64,000 bases of DNA. It comes from Elephas maximus indicus (lineage: Eukaryota > Chordata > Mammalia > Proboscidea > Elephantidae). Below are positions 12,560 to 24,209 of the stretch, piece by piece (positions within the stretch are counted from its first letter, which is position 1; each line of letters opens with the position of its first letter). Location: NCBI RefSeq assembly GCF_024166365.1, contig NC_064831.1, positions 49,167,768-49,231,767 of the forward strand, in the 5' to 3' direction. The notes under the pieces were generated by a model that saw nothing but the letters and a program-made list of their open reading frames with translations, did no database searches and was not told the DNA's origin. Position numbers and translations under genes: made by a program.

Positions 12560-12717
12560 TGGAAACCTTGGTAGTGTAGTGGTTAAGTGCTGTGGCTGCT
12601 AACCAAAAGGTTGGCAGTTCGAATCCACCAGGCGCTCCTTGGAAACTCTGTGGGGCAGCTCTGCTCTGTCCTATAGGGTCACTATGAGTTGGAATCGAGT
12701 TGACAGCAGAGGGTTTT
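12560..12717 (+). mobile_element. AfroSINE-like SINE, short form
   Basis: GAAACCTTGGTAGTGTAGTG head, GGCAGTTCGAATCCACCAGG B-box region, and ATAGGGTCACTATGAGTTGG body. Confidence 0.92.
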
Positions 12718-15158
12718 AGTTGGGTGACAGCTCTCAGCATTAAAACCTGCTGGCTGTCTGCACCTGCTCTGCCGTTAGGGAGGGGGAGAAACATTAGGAA
12801 AAGCTTTTCGGTGGACTGAATGAAAGGCCCTGCTTGAAAATAAATTTTCCTTTTACTAAAAATTTGGGCTGAGTAAAGAGGGTTTGTAAGTATAGTAAGA
12901 AAATAGTGAGGAAGTGGGTCTACGTACTTCTCCCACGTTCCTTTAGGAGCTGCTAGAAAGTAATGTGGGCTTTCCGTGCAACGACTGTTGTGCTATTGTT
13001 GAACTAGTACAGTAATGCTGCTCCGTTGTGTATGCAGCATTTTCTTTCAACCTGAGTGAGTTAACTGCATACATGTAAATCTCTCTCACAGTTCTGTGTC
13101 AGATAGGGGTAAGGTATTTACCTATCTCTAAATTGAGGTGGTTGGACTGCAGACAAAACTTCAGGGACATCAGCAGGATCCCAGGCATTCAGTGGTGACA
13201 ATGGGTGAGGAGGAGAACAGAGTGAGGTTTTGAGGATACAATCTGCTGCTCGTATAGACATTTGGAGGACTCTGAAATTAGCCACATGCTCATGAGCTAA
13301 CCTCATATAGTCTCCATTTGAGACCTGTTTGGGCACAGCAAGAAGTTGTGGAATGGGAAAAGAAAATAAGTGATCTGAAGATTTGGGATTGTGCAGGCGT
13401 CTTGTGGTGATTGAGCACCTGGTTGTGGATAGGCAAAGAAAGATTGAGGAGTATTAGGCCCACAAAAAGGTTGTAGTGGTCACTGGAACCTGTAGCCCTA
13501 ACTACTCCATAGAAATAGAGTATTTGTAGTTAGTGTTAGGCATCTTTTATAACCTATATGGAGTAATACCATTCCTCATCTCGATCCTGCTTATTCTTTT
13601 TTCCTTCTAGAATAGGAATTGAATAAAGCGTGGAATTGTGAAGAGGGTTCTCATGTAGTCCACGTTGTTGATTTCTTTTCTTTTTATTCTTTTCACTTTA
13701 CCCTTGGTTCCTTCCTTCTAAAAGGACTACCACCCCAATTTTCTTGCTCTCTAGGAGTGTTCTTAATCACTGACTGGAGAAAAAGAGAGAAAGAAACTTC
13801 TTTACTTTATAGGATGTTGACCCTCTAGTCCATTTGCCAATTTTTAGCCTAAATAGCAGGGAAAGGATTGGCCATAAATATAAATTCACAATCTCACAAC
13901 AATATTCTTAAACTTTATTTACCTGAATTGAGGACGGCATACATTGTATTTATCAGCTAAAAATAAAGAGTTCAGACATTTACTTGATTGATTGTAAGCA
14001 CATAATACAGGGGAAAGGAATAGGTCCTTTCTCCCTCACTAAGCTGCTGCTGCACTTTCATCCTTCTTTGGCTTTCAGCAACCAGGGATCCTTTTGTTTC
14101 TGTTATCCCTTGAGCCCATTAAAAGTACAAAGACTGCTGTGGCTCCTGTGAAGAGGAGCCTTGGTGACCTGGGGCTCTGGCAGATGGGGTCATTATCCCA
14201 GCCTTTTCCATCTCCTTGCCCTTGGCTCTCAGTGTTGGATAATGCCTGCATGTGATTCTATAACAAATCTTTTTCTTTAATCACACTTTGAAAACTACAG
14301 CTATACTGTGAACACTACAGCAGTGGGCTTCTATTTAAATTACTTCAGAACACAAGGAAGGAATTCTGTTTCTGTAGTCTGCTATAGAATGGAAGATAAA
14401 ACTGTTTTACTTAGAGCTTTTCACATTGCTTTTGGGGAGAAAAAACCCAAAAAACCAGAACTGCTGATGAGTAGAGATAGAGTCTAGACTCTTTAGTAAA
14501 TGGGCCTTCCCTAAAATCATATTCCTCAGAAAAACAATCAGTGGTTTACTTAATTTTTTTTTTATACAAGTGAAGAGGTTATGAGCCAAAACTAGGTCAT
14601 GATTTAGCCTTTCCCTTGAATAATCTTACACCCTTTGTTATCCTGGATAATGTAGACTTGTTTGCACTACTAGAGTTTTAATTGAATGCTTGCTGTATAC
14701 AGTTTAGAAACTTCGGGCAGACTGGTCTTTTCCTAGATTCTTAATATTCTCAGTGGTGTGATTATATGTCTAATGGAGTCCTAAATTACAAATCAAAATT
14801 TTGGGGGTAAAGGAGAATATGCAAATATGATTTAAAATTTTCTTTGTAAGATCTAGATGATTTAAAAGAAATAGACCATAATATATTAAAATTTTGCTCT
14901 TCTTATGGTGCTATCTTATGCTTCATTTTTAAAAATTCATCTTAGATTTTAAGTATAAGACCACTATAATTTTCACAATCCAAGATGCACGCAGCATTTT
15001 CCTGGTGCTCCGTAGTCACACTAAGAATTTTACCGTTTTCAGTTTTACAATTCAAAGATTCTGTTTTTTAGGTTGAATGAGGAGTACTTTTAAGACACAC
15101 CATGAAATGATGTTTTGAACAAGCTTTAGAAAGATAAGCATGGTTCCTCTCTCTACAG

Positions 15159-15417
15159 CAGGCATTGCCAGTAGACCTCAGCAATGGTGCCATCAGAAGT
15201 CATGGAGCTGGTGGCTTTCACGGAGCATCTGCCTTTGACCCCTGCTGCCCTGCTTCTTCTTCCCGCACTGCAGTCTTTGGCCATCAGGCTGCTGCCGCCG
15301 CCCCAAGTCAGCCATTGTCAATAGATGGCTATGGATCGAGCATCGTCGCACAGCCCCAGCCCCAGCCCCCTCCACAAGCCTCGCTCTCATCGTGTCGACA
15401 TTACATGCCACCTCCTT
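15159..15417 (+). CDS. RNF111: RNF111 coding exon (window exon 3)
   Basis: Acceptor TCTCTACAG ends at 15158 and the donor is GTAAGT at 15418. It encodes [18 protein letters not shown], then [17 protein letters not shown], a short poly-Ala (QAAAAAPSQ), then QPQPQPPPQ and CRHYMPPP. This is the Pro/Gln-rich middle region of Arkadia. It starts in phase 0 and ends with one base of a Tyr codon. The first codon CAG directly follows the acceptor CAG, making a NAGNAG tandem acceptor that could drop one Gln. One Ser of the human PLSSIDGYG segment (as I recall it) is absent here. Confidence 0.95.
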
Positions 15418-15555
15418 GTAAGTATAACTGGGCAGAGGACCTAGAGGCATATAAATGAAACTTAACATTCCTTCATGAAATGACCTTTCATTAATCCTAA
15501 TTCATAAGTTTTTAGTATTTACTTGGCTTAAGAGTGGGGTGTATTTTTCCCACTT

Positions 15556-16015
15556 TGTCATGGATCAAGTTGTATCCCCCCCCCCGCCCCCGCCAAATGT
15601 GTCAATTTGGCTAGGCCATGATTCCCAGTATTATGTAATTATCCACCATTTTGTCATCTGATGTGATTTTCCTATGTGTTGTAAATTCTACCTCTGTGAT
15701 GTTAACGAGGCAGGACTCAATCTACAAGATTAGATTTTGTCTTAAATCAGTCTCTGTCATGAGTGGGCCTCATACCACTAAGAAACAAGAGCCTGGAGAA
15801 TAGCACGTCCTTTGGACCCGGGGTCCCTGCACTGAGTAGCTCCTCCACCAGGGAATATCGATGAGAAGGATCTTCCCCCAGAGCTGACAGAAAGATCCTT
15901 CCCCTGGAGCTGACACCCTGAATTCAGACTTCTAGCCTCCTAGACTGTGAGAGAATACATTTCTCTTTGTTAAAGCCGTCTACTTCTGGTATAGCAGCAC
16001 GAGATAACTAAGACA
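15556..16015 (+). mobile_element. MaLR-like solo LTR
   Basis: It starts TGTCATGG and ends CTAAGACA, and contains TCCTTTGGACCCGGGGTCCC and TTCTCTTTGTTAAAGCC. Flanks CACTT and CATTT are an imperfect 5-bp target-site duplication. The same family recurs at 18810, 43870 and 61933. A C-rich run at about 15577-15593 lies inside it. Confidence 0.75.
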
Positions 16016-16344
16016 CATTTCATCTACTCTTTACCCCATGGCCCTAAAACAATCAGTTTCCGAAGATAAAAAGGGTAGATGTTGCTTAAAAGGGTCAGAA
16101 AAATAAAAACTATTATGTTTTATCAATTTTACATCTTAACATTTATACTTTTATATCTCTGAAATTGAGGTAAATTGCATAGCAGTTTAGATTCCTATAA
16201 AAGGAGGTTTTAAGGAATTTAGATTTACTGTTTAGGAGTAACTGAAGAAATCTGAAAGTTTAATGGTTGTTACTTAGGCATAGTAAAGTGAATTTTGTCT
16301 GAAAATTCTCAAGCTTAACTGAGACATAAGAATTTTTTTTCTTT

Positions 16345-16830
16345 AATAAACTTTTTTTTTATTGTGCTTTAGCTGAAGGTTTACAGAGCAAATTAGTTTC
16401 TCATTAAACAATTAATCCACATATTGTTTTGTGATGTTGGTTGCCAAACCCAAGACATGTTGCCACTCTCCCCTTCTCAACTGTGGGTTCCCAGTTTCCA
16501 GCTTTCCTGTCCCCTCCTGCTTCTCTTCCTTGCCCCTGGGCTGGTGTGCCTATTTAGTCTCATTGTTTTACGGGACTGTTTAATCTTTGGCTGAAGGTTG
16601 AACCTCAGGAGTGACTTTAGTACTGAGCTAAAATGATGTCCGGGGGCCATACTCTCAGGGTTTCTCTAGTCTCATCAGAGCAGTAAGTCTGGTCTTTTTT
16701 TTTTTTTTCCTCCCTGAGTTAGATTTTTGTTCTACGTTTATCTCCAGCTCTGTCCGGGATCCTCTATTGTGATCCTTGTCAGAGCAGTTGGTGGTGGTAG
16801 TTGGGTACCATCTAGTTGTGCTCAACTCAG
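16345..16830 (-). mobile_element. antisense L1 3'UTR fragment
   Basis: T-run then ATTGTGCTTTAGCTGAAGG, and further TTGCCCCTGGGCTGG and GGGTACCATCTAGTTGTG. It is closest to the inverted segment at 27403-28060 and represents an older subfamily than the copies at 9752 and 50197. Confidence 0.7.
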
Positions 16831-17518
16831 TCTGGTGGAGGAAGAGAGAATTTCTTGATGGAAAGCGTTGCCAGTTGGAAGTCATTTGTTGCAGGCTATT
16901 AAAATTGAACCAGGCCTGGCTTTTCTAAAGAAACTTACATCCATTGGATAGTAGAAGTACTGTTAAATAGCCTTTCAGAAATCTTTGTACATACATATGT
17001 GTATGTCTCTCCTTCAAAAAACATAGGATCATATGAAGCATATTCTGCATTTTGCTTTTTTTCTTAATTTAAGATTGTCTTGAATTTTTTTCCATATTAG
17101 CACATAAAAATCTAGCTCATTGTATTTTATTCTCTCATAATACTCCCTGATGATGGACTTTTAAATCATTTGCAGTTGTTTGAGTATAAGATAAGCTCTT
17201 AGTAGTGAAATAGCTGGGTCAGAGGATAAACCTTTCAAATAAATACTGTTAAATTTCTCTCCAAGGGTATATACCAATTTGCACTCTGCATTGGGGGCAT
17301 ATGAGACTGAAGATAAAAACTTCAATTATATTCCCTTTTGTATAGACATTTTGACCCATAACCCTGCTCTGGACTACTTTTCTTAAGTGGAGGATATTTT
17401 TATATGTACATAGTTTTCCCATCTTCTCCTTTACTTCTTTTTTAAAAACCATCTCCAATATACTTTAATTCATGTGTGAAACATTTAATTCTTAAACCCT
17501 TTTCATCTGCGTGTAACT

Positions 17519-17680
17519 GGAGAAGACAGTGTGGTGTGGCAGATGTAGCACTGGCTTTAGATTTAGATAGATCTGAGCTGACCTCCCCGCTGTGACTAGC
17601 TTTGTGACTGTGGGCAAGTTACTCAGTCTCTTTGGCACTCAGTTTTCTTACATTTAAAATGGAAATAATTCTGTTGGCTA
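17519..17680 (+). mobile_element. MIR SINE
   Basis: TGTGACTGTGGGCAAGTTAC and CAGTTTTCTTACATTTAAAA form the classic MIR core and 3' part. It is an ancient mammalian element. Confidence 0.78.
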
Positions 17681-18809
17681 GAAATTGTGAAACTTTGACT
17701 CAGTGAATAGTTTGCATTTACATGCATACCAACAGTACTACTGCAGTGAGAAATTGTGTCCTTGCTTTGAAGAGTTTAGGGTCTCGTAGAAGCGACAGAA
17801 CAGCTGTACTGGAAGTGCTGTCATTTGAAAGTTTTTCTCTCTTATTAATAAGATGTATGGATAAGAATATAAATAAGTCTACTTATGAATTGTTACTGTA
17901 GAACTGTAAGAATTTAGTAGCTGTTGGAATAGAATAATACTACATCTGCAAGTGACATGTTGGACTTTGAGGAAAACAATATCAGGAACGATTTTCTTTA
18001 TTTTAACTGATTGGTAAAAACACACAAACCAGCAGGACAAGGTCTATGGCAATGCAGAATATGTCACCCTTCTGCACTGGGCAGCAGTCTGTTTTGTTTA
18101 GATAAACAGTGAAGTAAAATGATGACTTGAAGAGTTAAATAAATTTATTCATTCTGAAACAAAACCTTAAAAAATTTGATATTTGTGAATATTATATCTT
18201 ACATACTAAATATGGTTATAGAATAGAAAACTTTGAAGGGAAACTAGAAAAAAATGCCACGAATTTAAAACGTAGTGATTTCTTTTTCATGACCTAGAAG
18301 TACTGAGTTTTGTGACTCCTTGAAGAGTAAAGCATTGATTTAAAAACATAACTTTTACAAAATTGGTTTAAAATTTTCTCACAATGTATTTTGAGTTTAA
18401 TGAAAGCTTCCCTTGAATACATCCTAACAAGGCTTCCTTTGAAAATACGGGTGAGTGAGTTCATAGCTATATGACTGTTCACTTCTTCTGAATGAATCAA
18501 AAGAATTAAAAATCAAAGGAAGTCCATCCGTAATGAAACTACAGAATGGCCACGGTACCATGCCAGACTACCAAGATAATCTTCCAAAATAAAATGAAAT
18601 TTGGACTGAAATCCAAGAAGGGGACAAACATTTTTTTCAACCTTAAGGCCATGCAGATGTCTTGAGTAAACAGAGGGCCCTATCAACAGACCTTTACTTT
18701 GAAACATGAAAATTTGGAATGACGACAGAGAAGAAATGGGGAAAATTATCTTATTAGGGGCTTATTTCCATAGCAGGGTTCTAGCGTTCCCTCTCCATCT
18801 CGTGACCTG

Positions 18810-19331
18810 GGTCATGGGTTGAATTATGTTCCCCAAAAAATATTATCAGCTTGGTCAGGCCATGTGTGGTTGTCCTCCATATTGTGATTTTTCTGTGTGT
18901 TACAAATCATAATCTTTGCCTGTGGTTAAAAGGTTTGTAACACTACCCTTACCCAGGTCACCTCCCTGATCCAAGGTAAAGGGAGTTTCCCTGGGGTGTG
19001 GCCTGTACCACCTTTTATCTCTCAAGAGAAAAAAGGAAAGGGAAGCTAGCAGATAGTTGGGGGGCCTCATACCAATAAGAAAGCAGCACCAGGAGCTGAG
19101 AACGTCCTTTGGACCCAGGGTCCCTGCGCCTGAGAAACTCCTCGACCATGAGAAGATTGAGAACAGAGACCTTCCTCCAGAGCCCACAGAGAGAGAGAGA
19201 AAGCCTTTCCCTGGAGCCGACGCCTTGAATTTGGACTTGTAACCTACTTGACTGTGAGGAAATAAATTTCTCTTTGTTAAAGCCATTCACCTGTGGTATT
19301 TCTGTTATGGCAGCACTGGATGACTAAGACG
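18810..19331 (+). mobile_element. MaLR-like solo LTR
   Basis: GTCATGGGTTGAATTATGTT at the start, the TATA-like and polyadenylation region AGGAAATAAATTTCTCTTTG near the 3' end, and GATGACTAAGAC at the end. The terminal TG and CA are both degraded, so this copy is older or more mutated than the one at 61933. Confidence 0.72.
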
Positions 19332-20255
19332 CTGGGGCAGGGGGAGAGGAAGCAGCAACAAAAGAACCTCATTCAGCCTTGCTCAGAAGGCTGGGAAGGT
19401 CCTCTCCTGTCTATAGCTTCCTGTAACCAACAAATTATGAAAGAAATAAGATTTGTATATTTATAAGTTATTTATTTGACTACACACAAAAAAAACTTTC
19501 GTATGGCAAAAAAAGTTATAAGTTTGAAAAAATGTTTATACGTTGTAAAAAAGTTTCCATATAAACAGAAAGTTCTTCTAAATTAATGAGAACGAGGTGA
19601 ATAGCCCAGTAAGCTAAGAATATGAATAGATCTGAGAAGAAGGTATATGAGTGGTCAATAAATGCAAGATTTTTCTCAGATTGGCCTTTTTTTAAAAAAA
19701 AAATTGGTGATAGTGTAGAGGTAATCAGGTGCTCTTGTATGCTGTTGAGATTATTAATTATGGTAACCTTTGGGGAAGGCTATTTTGTCAGCACATACCT
19801 GAATTAATCTCTCAGACCCAGAAATTGTTAACAGGATTTTATGCTACCAAGACTGTAAGTTGTGTGTATGTGCATGTGTGCTGGTTATATGTGTGTGTGT
19901 TAGAGAGGGACAGAGAGAATGAGCACAAGAGCAATCGTACGGACAAATGCTTATTTCAGCATCTCGGTTACATCCCGTTTTTACCATTGGGGATTTCTTC
20001 AGTAAACTTTGATACGTTCCTTCCTATAATAGACAGTTGTGAATCTGTGAATGAAGTAAAGTTGACGTGAGAAGATAACCAAGGTTATTTAAAGAAAAAA
20101 GGTTGCAAAGCAGAATTGAGCAGACCCAAGCACTGATAAAATATTCATAAAAAGTAAATATGAGGTAATACGTTTGTATATATACAGTAGAAGTGTATAA
20201 TAGCATATACTCAACTGCATGGTGCCTGTGTCACGTTTTCAACGTTTTCTTGCAG

Positions 20256-20604
20256 ACGCATCTTTGACAAGACCGCTTCATCATCAAGCCTCTGCCTGCC
20301 CCCACTCTCATGGAAACCCTCCTCCCCAGACTCAGCCTCCACCTCCAGTGGATTATGTCATCCCTCACCCTGTACATGCTTTCCATTCTCAGATGTCTTC
20401 TCATGCAACAGCTCACCCTGTGGCACCCCCACCCCCAACTCATTTAGCCAGTGCAGCTGCACCAATCCCTCAGCACCTTCCTCCTGCGCACCAGCCAATT
20501 TCACACCATATTCCGGCTCCAGCGGCCCCAGCACAGAGACTGCACCCCCATGAAGTGATGCAGAGGATGGAAGTTCAGAGGAGGAGGATGATGCAGCACC
20601 CCAC
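20256..20604 (+). CDS. RNF111: RNF111 coding exon (window exon 4)
   Basis: Acceptor TTCTTGCAG ends at 20255 and the donor is GTATGT at 20605. It encodes about 116 residues: [52 protein letters not shown] and the end [15 protein letters not shown]. This is the Pro/His-rich region, with a basic Arg cluster at its C-terminal end. Phases 1 and 2 join the neighbours correctly. Confidence 0.96.
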
Positions 20605-22271
20605 GTATGTTTTGTTTAAAAAAGAAAATCATTCTTAATTCCTTCTCCTCCTATCTCCACTGATCTTTAAAACTGTAAAACCTCTAGAAGCATGTAACTC
20701 TACTACGTCCTCCACTCAATAGGGAACTGATGTTTTTACTAACCATGGTCTCCGTCGTTCTTAACCTTGAGTTGTAGGCATTGACAAAACACGTTTATAT
20801 CACGTTACGTAATAAATTGAAGCCACCGTTTTCAGCATATGGCCCAGGATCATTGATTTAAATCAATCTCTTGGTTGTGAAGTAGTCCATGGTAAAGATG
20901 AATGTTCAGATTGATGATCCCAAGGAGCAGGATCTAAATCTATCAGAGATCTATTTTGATTTATTAAATTTAGTATATGTTACTAACTATAAGGAGGAAA
21001 CATATTGATAGAATTTTCAACAACTGATATTGAAAAAAAGAGTCCTCTTAGCTTATAGTGCATTTATACATTTAAATATTAAAATATTATATTCCTCATA
21101 TTATAAAAGAACTGTAATTGAATTCTGTTTTTGTAATTCAGGGTCTGATTATCTAATTCAGGGCAGCAAACTCTGCCGGTCCAACCCTGCCTGCCTGTTT
21201 TTGTAAATAAAGTTTTATTGGAACACAGATGCACGCATTGATTTATGTATTGTTTATGGCTGTTTTCACACTACGGTGGCAGAGTTGAGTAATTATAACA
21301 GAGACCAAATGGCTTGTAAAGCTGAAAATATTTACTATTTGACCCTTTACAGAAACTGTTTACAGAACTCTTGATCTGATTAATAATATACAATGAGTAT
21401 ACTTTTTTTAGTCGTGTAATAATTTAAAGTTATATTCAGAATCTCTGGCTACTGGTGTCATTCTGGTATGGTAACCTTTTATAGAAAGCTGCCAGTTTAT
21501 CAGTTGTGTATCCTCCAGTATAAAAATCACTAAGATTTAACATTGCAATCTGCAGATGTGTTTAGAAACTAATAGAAAATAAGGATTAGGATGTAAAATT
21601 GAATCGCTAGGTCTGAATTTTTTTGAGTGCAATTTGTTTAGAATTTTGTGACAGTTTGAATTGATCTGTGAATTTGACTGACTGGAAGAAGAAAAGAAAA
21701 TATAGCAAACTGGATGCAGAATAAAGGGAGTGCATGTGTTTTGAAAAAATGAGCCAGGTTAAAATTTTTTTTTCCTCAAGATTTTATCCATTAAAATTGG
21801 TTGGATATTATTCCAGTATAAAAGTGAAGTAAAATAACATCTTCATTTTTTTGCCTCAGATGTTTATATTAAGTAACTTGTTTATGCCTGTAATATTTGC
21901 TGAGGTGTTGAATTTTTAAAAGTTTAATTTACATTCAATTCCTAACACTCTTCTCCTTAAAACATTTACTGTAACAAAAGGATGCAAGATAATGTTAAAA
22001 TGATATTGATAAATTTCAAATGATACTTGAATTCGAGGAATTAGGAAAAAATGAGTACCAGTAGTGAGAATGGGGGAAGCTTGTGGTTTCTTGATTTTTT
22101 CATTTGTAAAATAAATTCTGTATGACATTTTTATAATTTATAGTTATAGAATTAATTTTATAATGACTCTATAGATGCTTATAATTATTAATACGAGATT
22201 TTTTTTCTACATTAAGAAGTAACCAATTATTCAATTATTTCCAGTGGTCTTTTTGTGTTCTGTGTTTCCAG
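20605..22271 (+). other. RNF111 intron between window exons 4 and 5
   Basis: A 1.7-kb AT-rich intron containing one complete short hAT element (21159-21373). Nothing else is recognisable. Confidence 0.75.
21159..21373. mobile_element. non-autonomous hAT DNA transposon with 8-bp TSD
   Basis: It starts CAGGGCAGCAAACTCTGCC and ends with CCCTTTACAGAAACTGTTTA; the interior has GTAAATAAAGTTTTATTGGA. It is flanked by ATCTAATT (21151-21158) and ATCTGATT (21374-21381), an 8-bp target-site duplication with one mismatch. The 8-bp length is the hAT hallmark. The element is too short (215 bp) to encode a transposase. Confidence 0.8.
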
Positions 22272-22397
22272 GCGGGCACATGAACGCCCCCCACCCCACC
22301 CACATAGGATGCACCCAAACTATGGTCATGGGCATCATATTCATGTGCCTCAGACTATGTCCTCACATCCCCGACAGGCTCCAGAGAGATCTGCCTG
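22272..22397 (+). CDS. RNF111: RNF111 coding exon (window exon 5)
   Basis: Acceptor TTTCCAG ends at 22271 and the donor is GTCAGT at 22398. It encodes [18 protein letters not shown], then [17 protein letters not shown] and APERSAW, a His/Pro-rich segment. It starts with the last base of a Thr codon and ends inside the Trp codon that the next exon completes. Confidence 0.94.
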
Positions 22398-23425
22398 GTC
22401 AGTATCTTGTTTGTTTCAACGCTTTGCTCAGTAGCCTGTGGCAAAACTGCCAGAGGAGCTGCTTTGTAGTGGAATGCCATACAGCAGGGTGATGAGGAAA
22501 ACCCAAATCCCCAACTTAGCAGTGAGACACTAGCTCTGGGCAACTTACTGTAGAGAACTTACTGTAGAGAACTTACTGTCGAGGACAGGGTGGGGGTGTG
22601 AGTTCTGGAGCAGGGAACATCATGAAGCAACAGCAGAGCTTTTTTCCCCTGATTTTCAGGAATGTCTGCCACCAAAATTAACTCTCTGTGAACCGATCCT
22701 ACTTTTCACAACTTCTTTATTCATTCTCTACCTTTGAACTCAGAATTGCACCATCACCTCCAGCTCCTGCCATTGGCAGGGGAAATCCAGGCTCATTCTC
22801 CTAGGCTTGTGCAATGGAAGCAGATTTGCGTTACATTTCTTTCTGAATCCTATCGTAGGCTGTCATTGAGATCGTGATCCACAGTGACTTTTGGGGCAGG
22901 ATATAAAATGAGAATAAATAAATGAAGATTTGGCATATACCAGTTTTACCCTTCCTAAAATTTTGTTGACTGTTGCTTTATAAGGTATAGCAATACTTGC
23001 TATTCTAATTGTCCTTGATGTCAGCGACCCAGAGAAACTTTTCAGCAGACAGACAAAAGCCCCAGGCATCTGTAACATTCAGAGAGACCAAGAAAGTAAA
23101 CTCTACTTTGTGTTTTCCTCAAGTAGAATCAGGCTTTAGATTGGAAGGGATCTTGGGGGCCATTCATTGTATTTCCTTCCTTTTAAAATGTGAAAATGAG
23201 TACAAATGCTTTGTTCCTCTTGGTTACAACGTTGAATTTTTCATTTAAAAAATGAATTCGAAATTATTAGGTAAATGTTTTGGGTCTAAGCTATTTTTTT
23301 CTCAGCTACGTAAGTTAAGAAACTTTAGATTTTTTTTTAAATATAAAAACATACTTCTCCATTTCTGTTGCTGATAAAGAACCTGTAATGAGGGCTAAAT
23401 GTTAAGCTGTCTCATCCTTTGTCAG
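22398..23425 (+). other. RNF111 intron between window exons 5 and 6
   Basis: A 1-kb intron. A 14-bp unit (AACTTACTGTAGAG) is repeated three times at 22542-22583. No other repeat or gene is seen. Confidence 0.75.
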
Positions 23426-23552
23426 GGAGCTGGGAATTGAAGCTGGAGTGACTGCAGCCACTTATACGCCTGGTGCATTGCACCCTCACTTGGCCCACTA
23501 CCACGCACCTCCGCGACTTCATCACTTACAGCTAGGAGCTCTTCCATTAATG
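23426..23552 (+). CDS. RNF111: RNF111 coding exon (window exon 6)
   Basis: Acceptor TTTGTCAG ends at 23425 and the donor is GTAAAG at 23553. It encodes [17 protein letters not shown], then [16 protein letters not shown] and LQLGALPLM, closely matching the conserved Arkadia region upstream of the NRG-TIER motif. It ends in phase 0. Confidence 0.95.
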
Positions 23553-24045
23553 GTAAAGTGGACATTTTCTCCAGGTTCTGACAGTTCTCTTTTTAAAAAT
23601 ATTGTACCTCTTCCAACTTATAATTTTAACAAATATTTTCTTTTAAAGTATTTTAAAAATATGTTGTTATAGGTATTCTAATAGAATATGTAGAATAATT
23701 ATTAGATGGAAATTAGGCTATTAAAAAGTTACTATATGTATCAAAATCTGTGTTTGTAATTTGTATTGTAAAATATACTCTTCATAAGTATACAGAATGA
23801 CCAACAAACTTTTTATTTGTATACCAAGATGATAATCTTGTTTCACTATCGTTAGGACATACAATTTAGTTATCTTACTATAAGTGGTAACAGATTTGTT
23901 CTGGTGTATTCATACTTTATTTTCTGATCTGCAGGATTATACTGATTCTCTGAACTGATGTGAACAAGTTCAGATTTTCTTGATTCCAATTTAAGAGCCC
24001 GTTTTTTTTTTTAAGTACCTTTTCTTACCAGGTACTTTGCTATTC

Positions 24046-24209
24046 ACAGAACCTGGTGGTGTAGTGGTTAAGAGCTTGGCTGTTAACCAAAAGGTCAGCA
24101 GTTTGAATCCATCAGCTGCTCCTTGGAAACCCTATGGGGCAGTTCTACTGTCTGTAGGGTTGCTGTGAGTCGGAATTGACTTGACGGCAACGGGTTTGGT
24201 TTGGTTTTT
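24046..24209 (+). mobile_element. AfroSINE-like SINE, short form
   Basis: AACCTGGTGGTGTAGTGG head, GGTCAGCAGTTTGAATCC B-box region, and TGTGAGTCGGAATTGACTTG body, ending in a GGTTTGGTTT tail. Confidence 0.92.

Larger units (their letters stand above)
11324..15158 (+). other. RNF111 intron between window exons 2 and 3
   Basis: A 3.8-kb intron with two SINEs (11915 minus, 12560 plus). The remaining sequence, including GC-moderate stretches around 13100-13480 and 14010-14270, shows no gene or recognisable repeat. Confidence 0.7.
15418..20255 (+). other. RNF111 intron between window exons 3 and 4
   Basis: A 4.8-kb intron containing a solo LTR (15556), an antisense L1 3'UTR copy (16345), an old L1-like stretch (about 16975-17290), a MIR (17519) and a second solo LTR (18810). 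The AT-rich tail (19440-20250) shows nothing further. Confidence 0.75.

Noticed and set aside
12560-12640. tRNA gene suggested by the GTAGTGTAGTGGTTAAGTG and GGTTGGCAGTTCGAATCC boxes
   Set aside because: It is the tRNA-derived head of a SINE: no complete cloverleaf, and the same sequence recurs about twenty times with SINE bodies.
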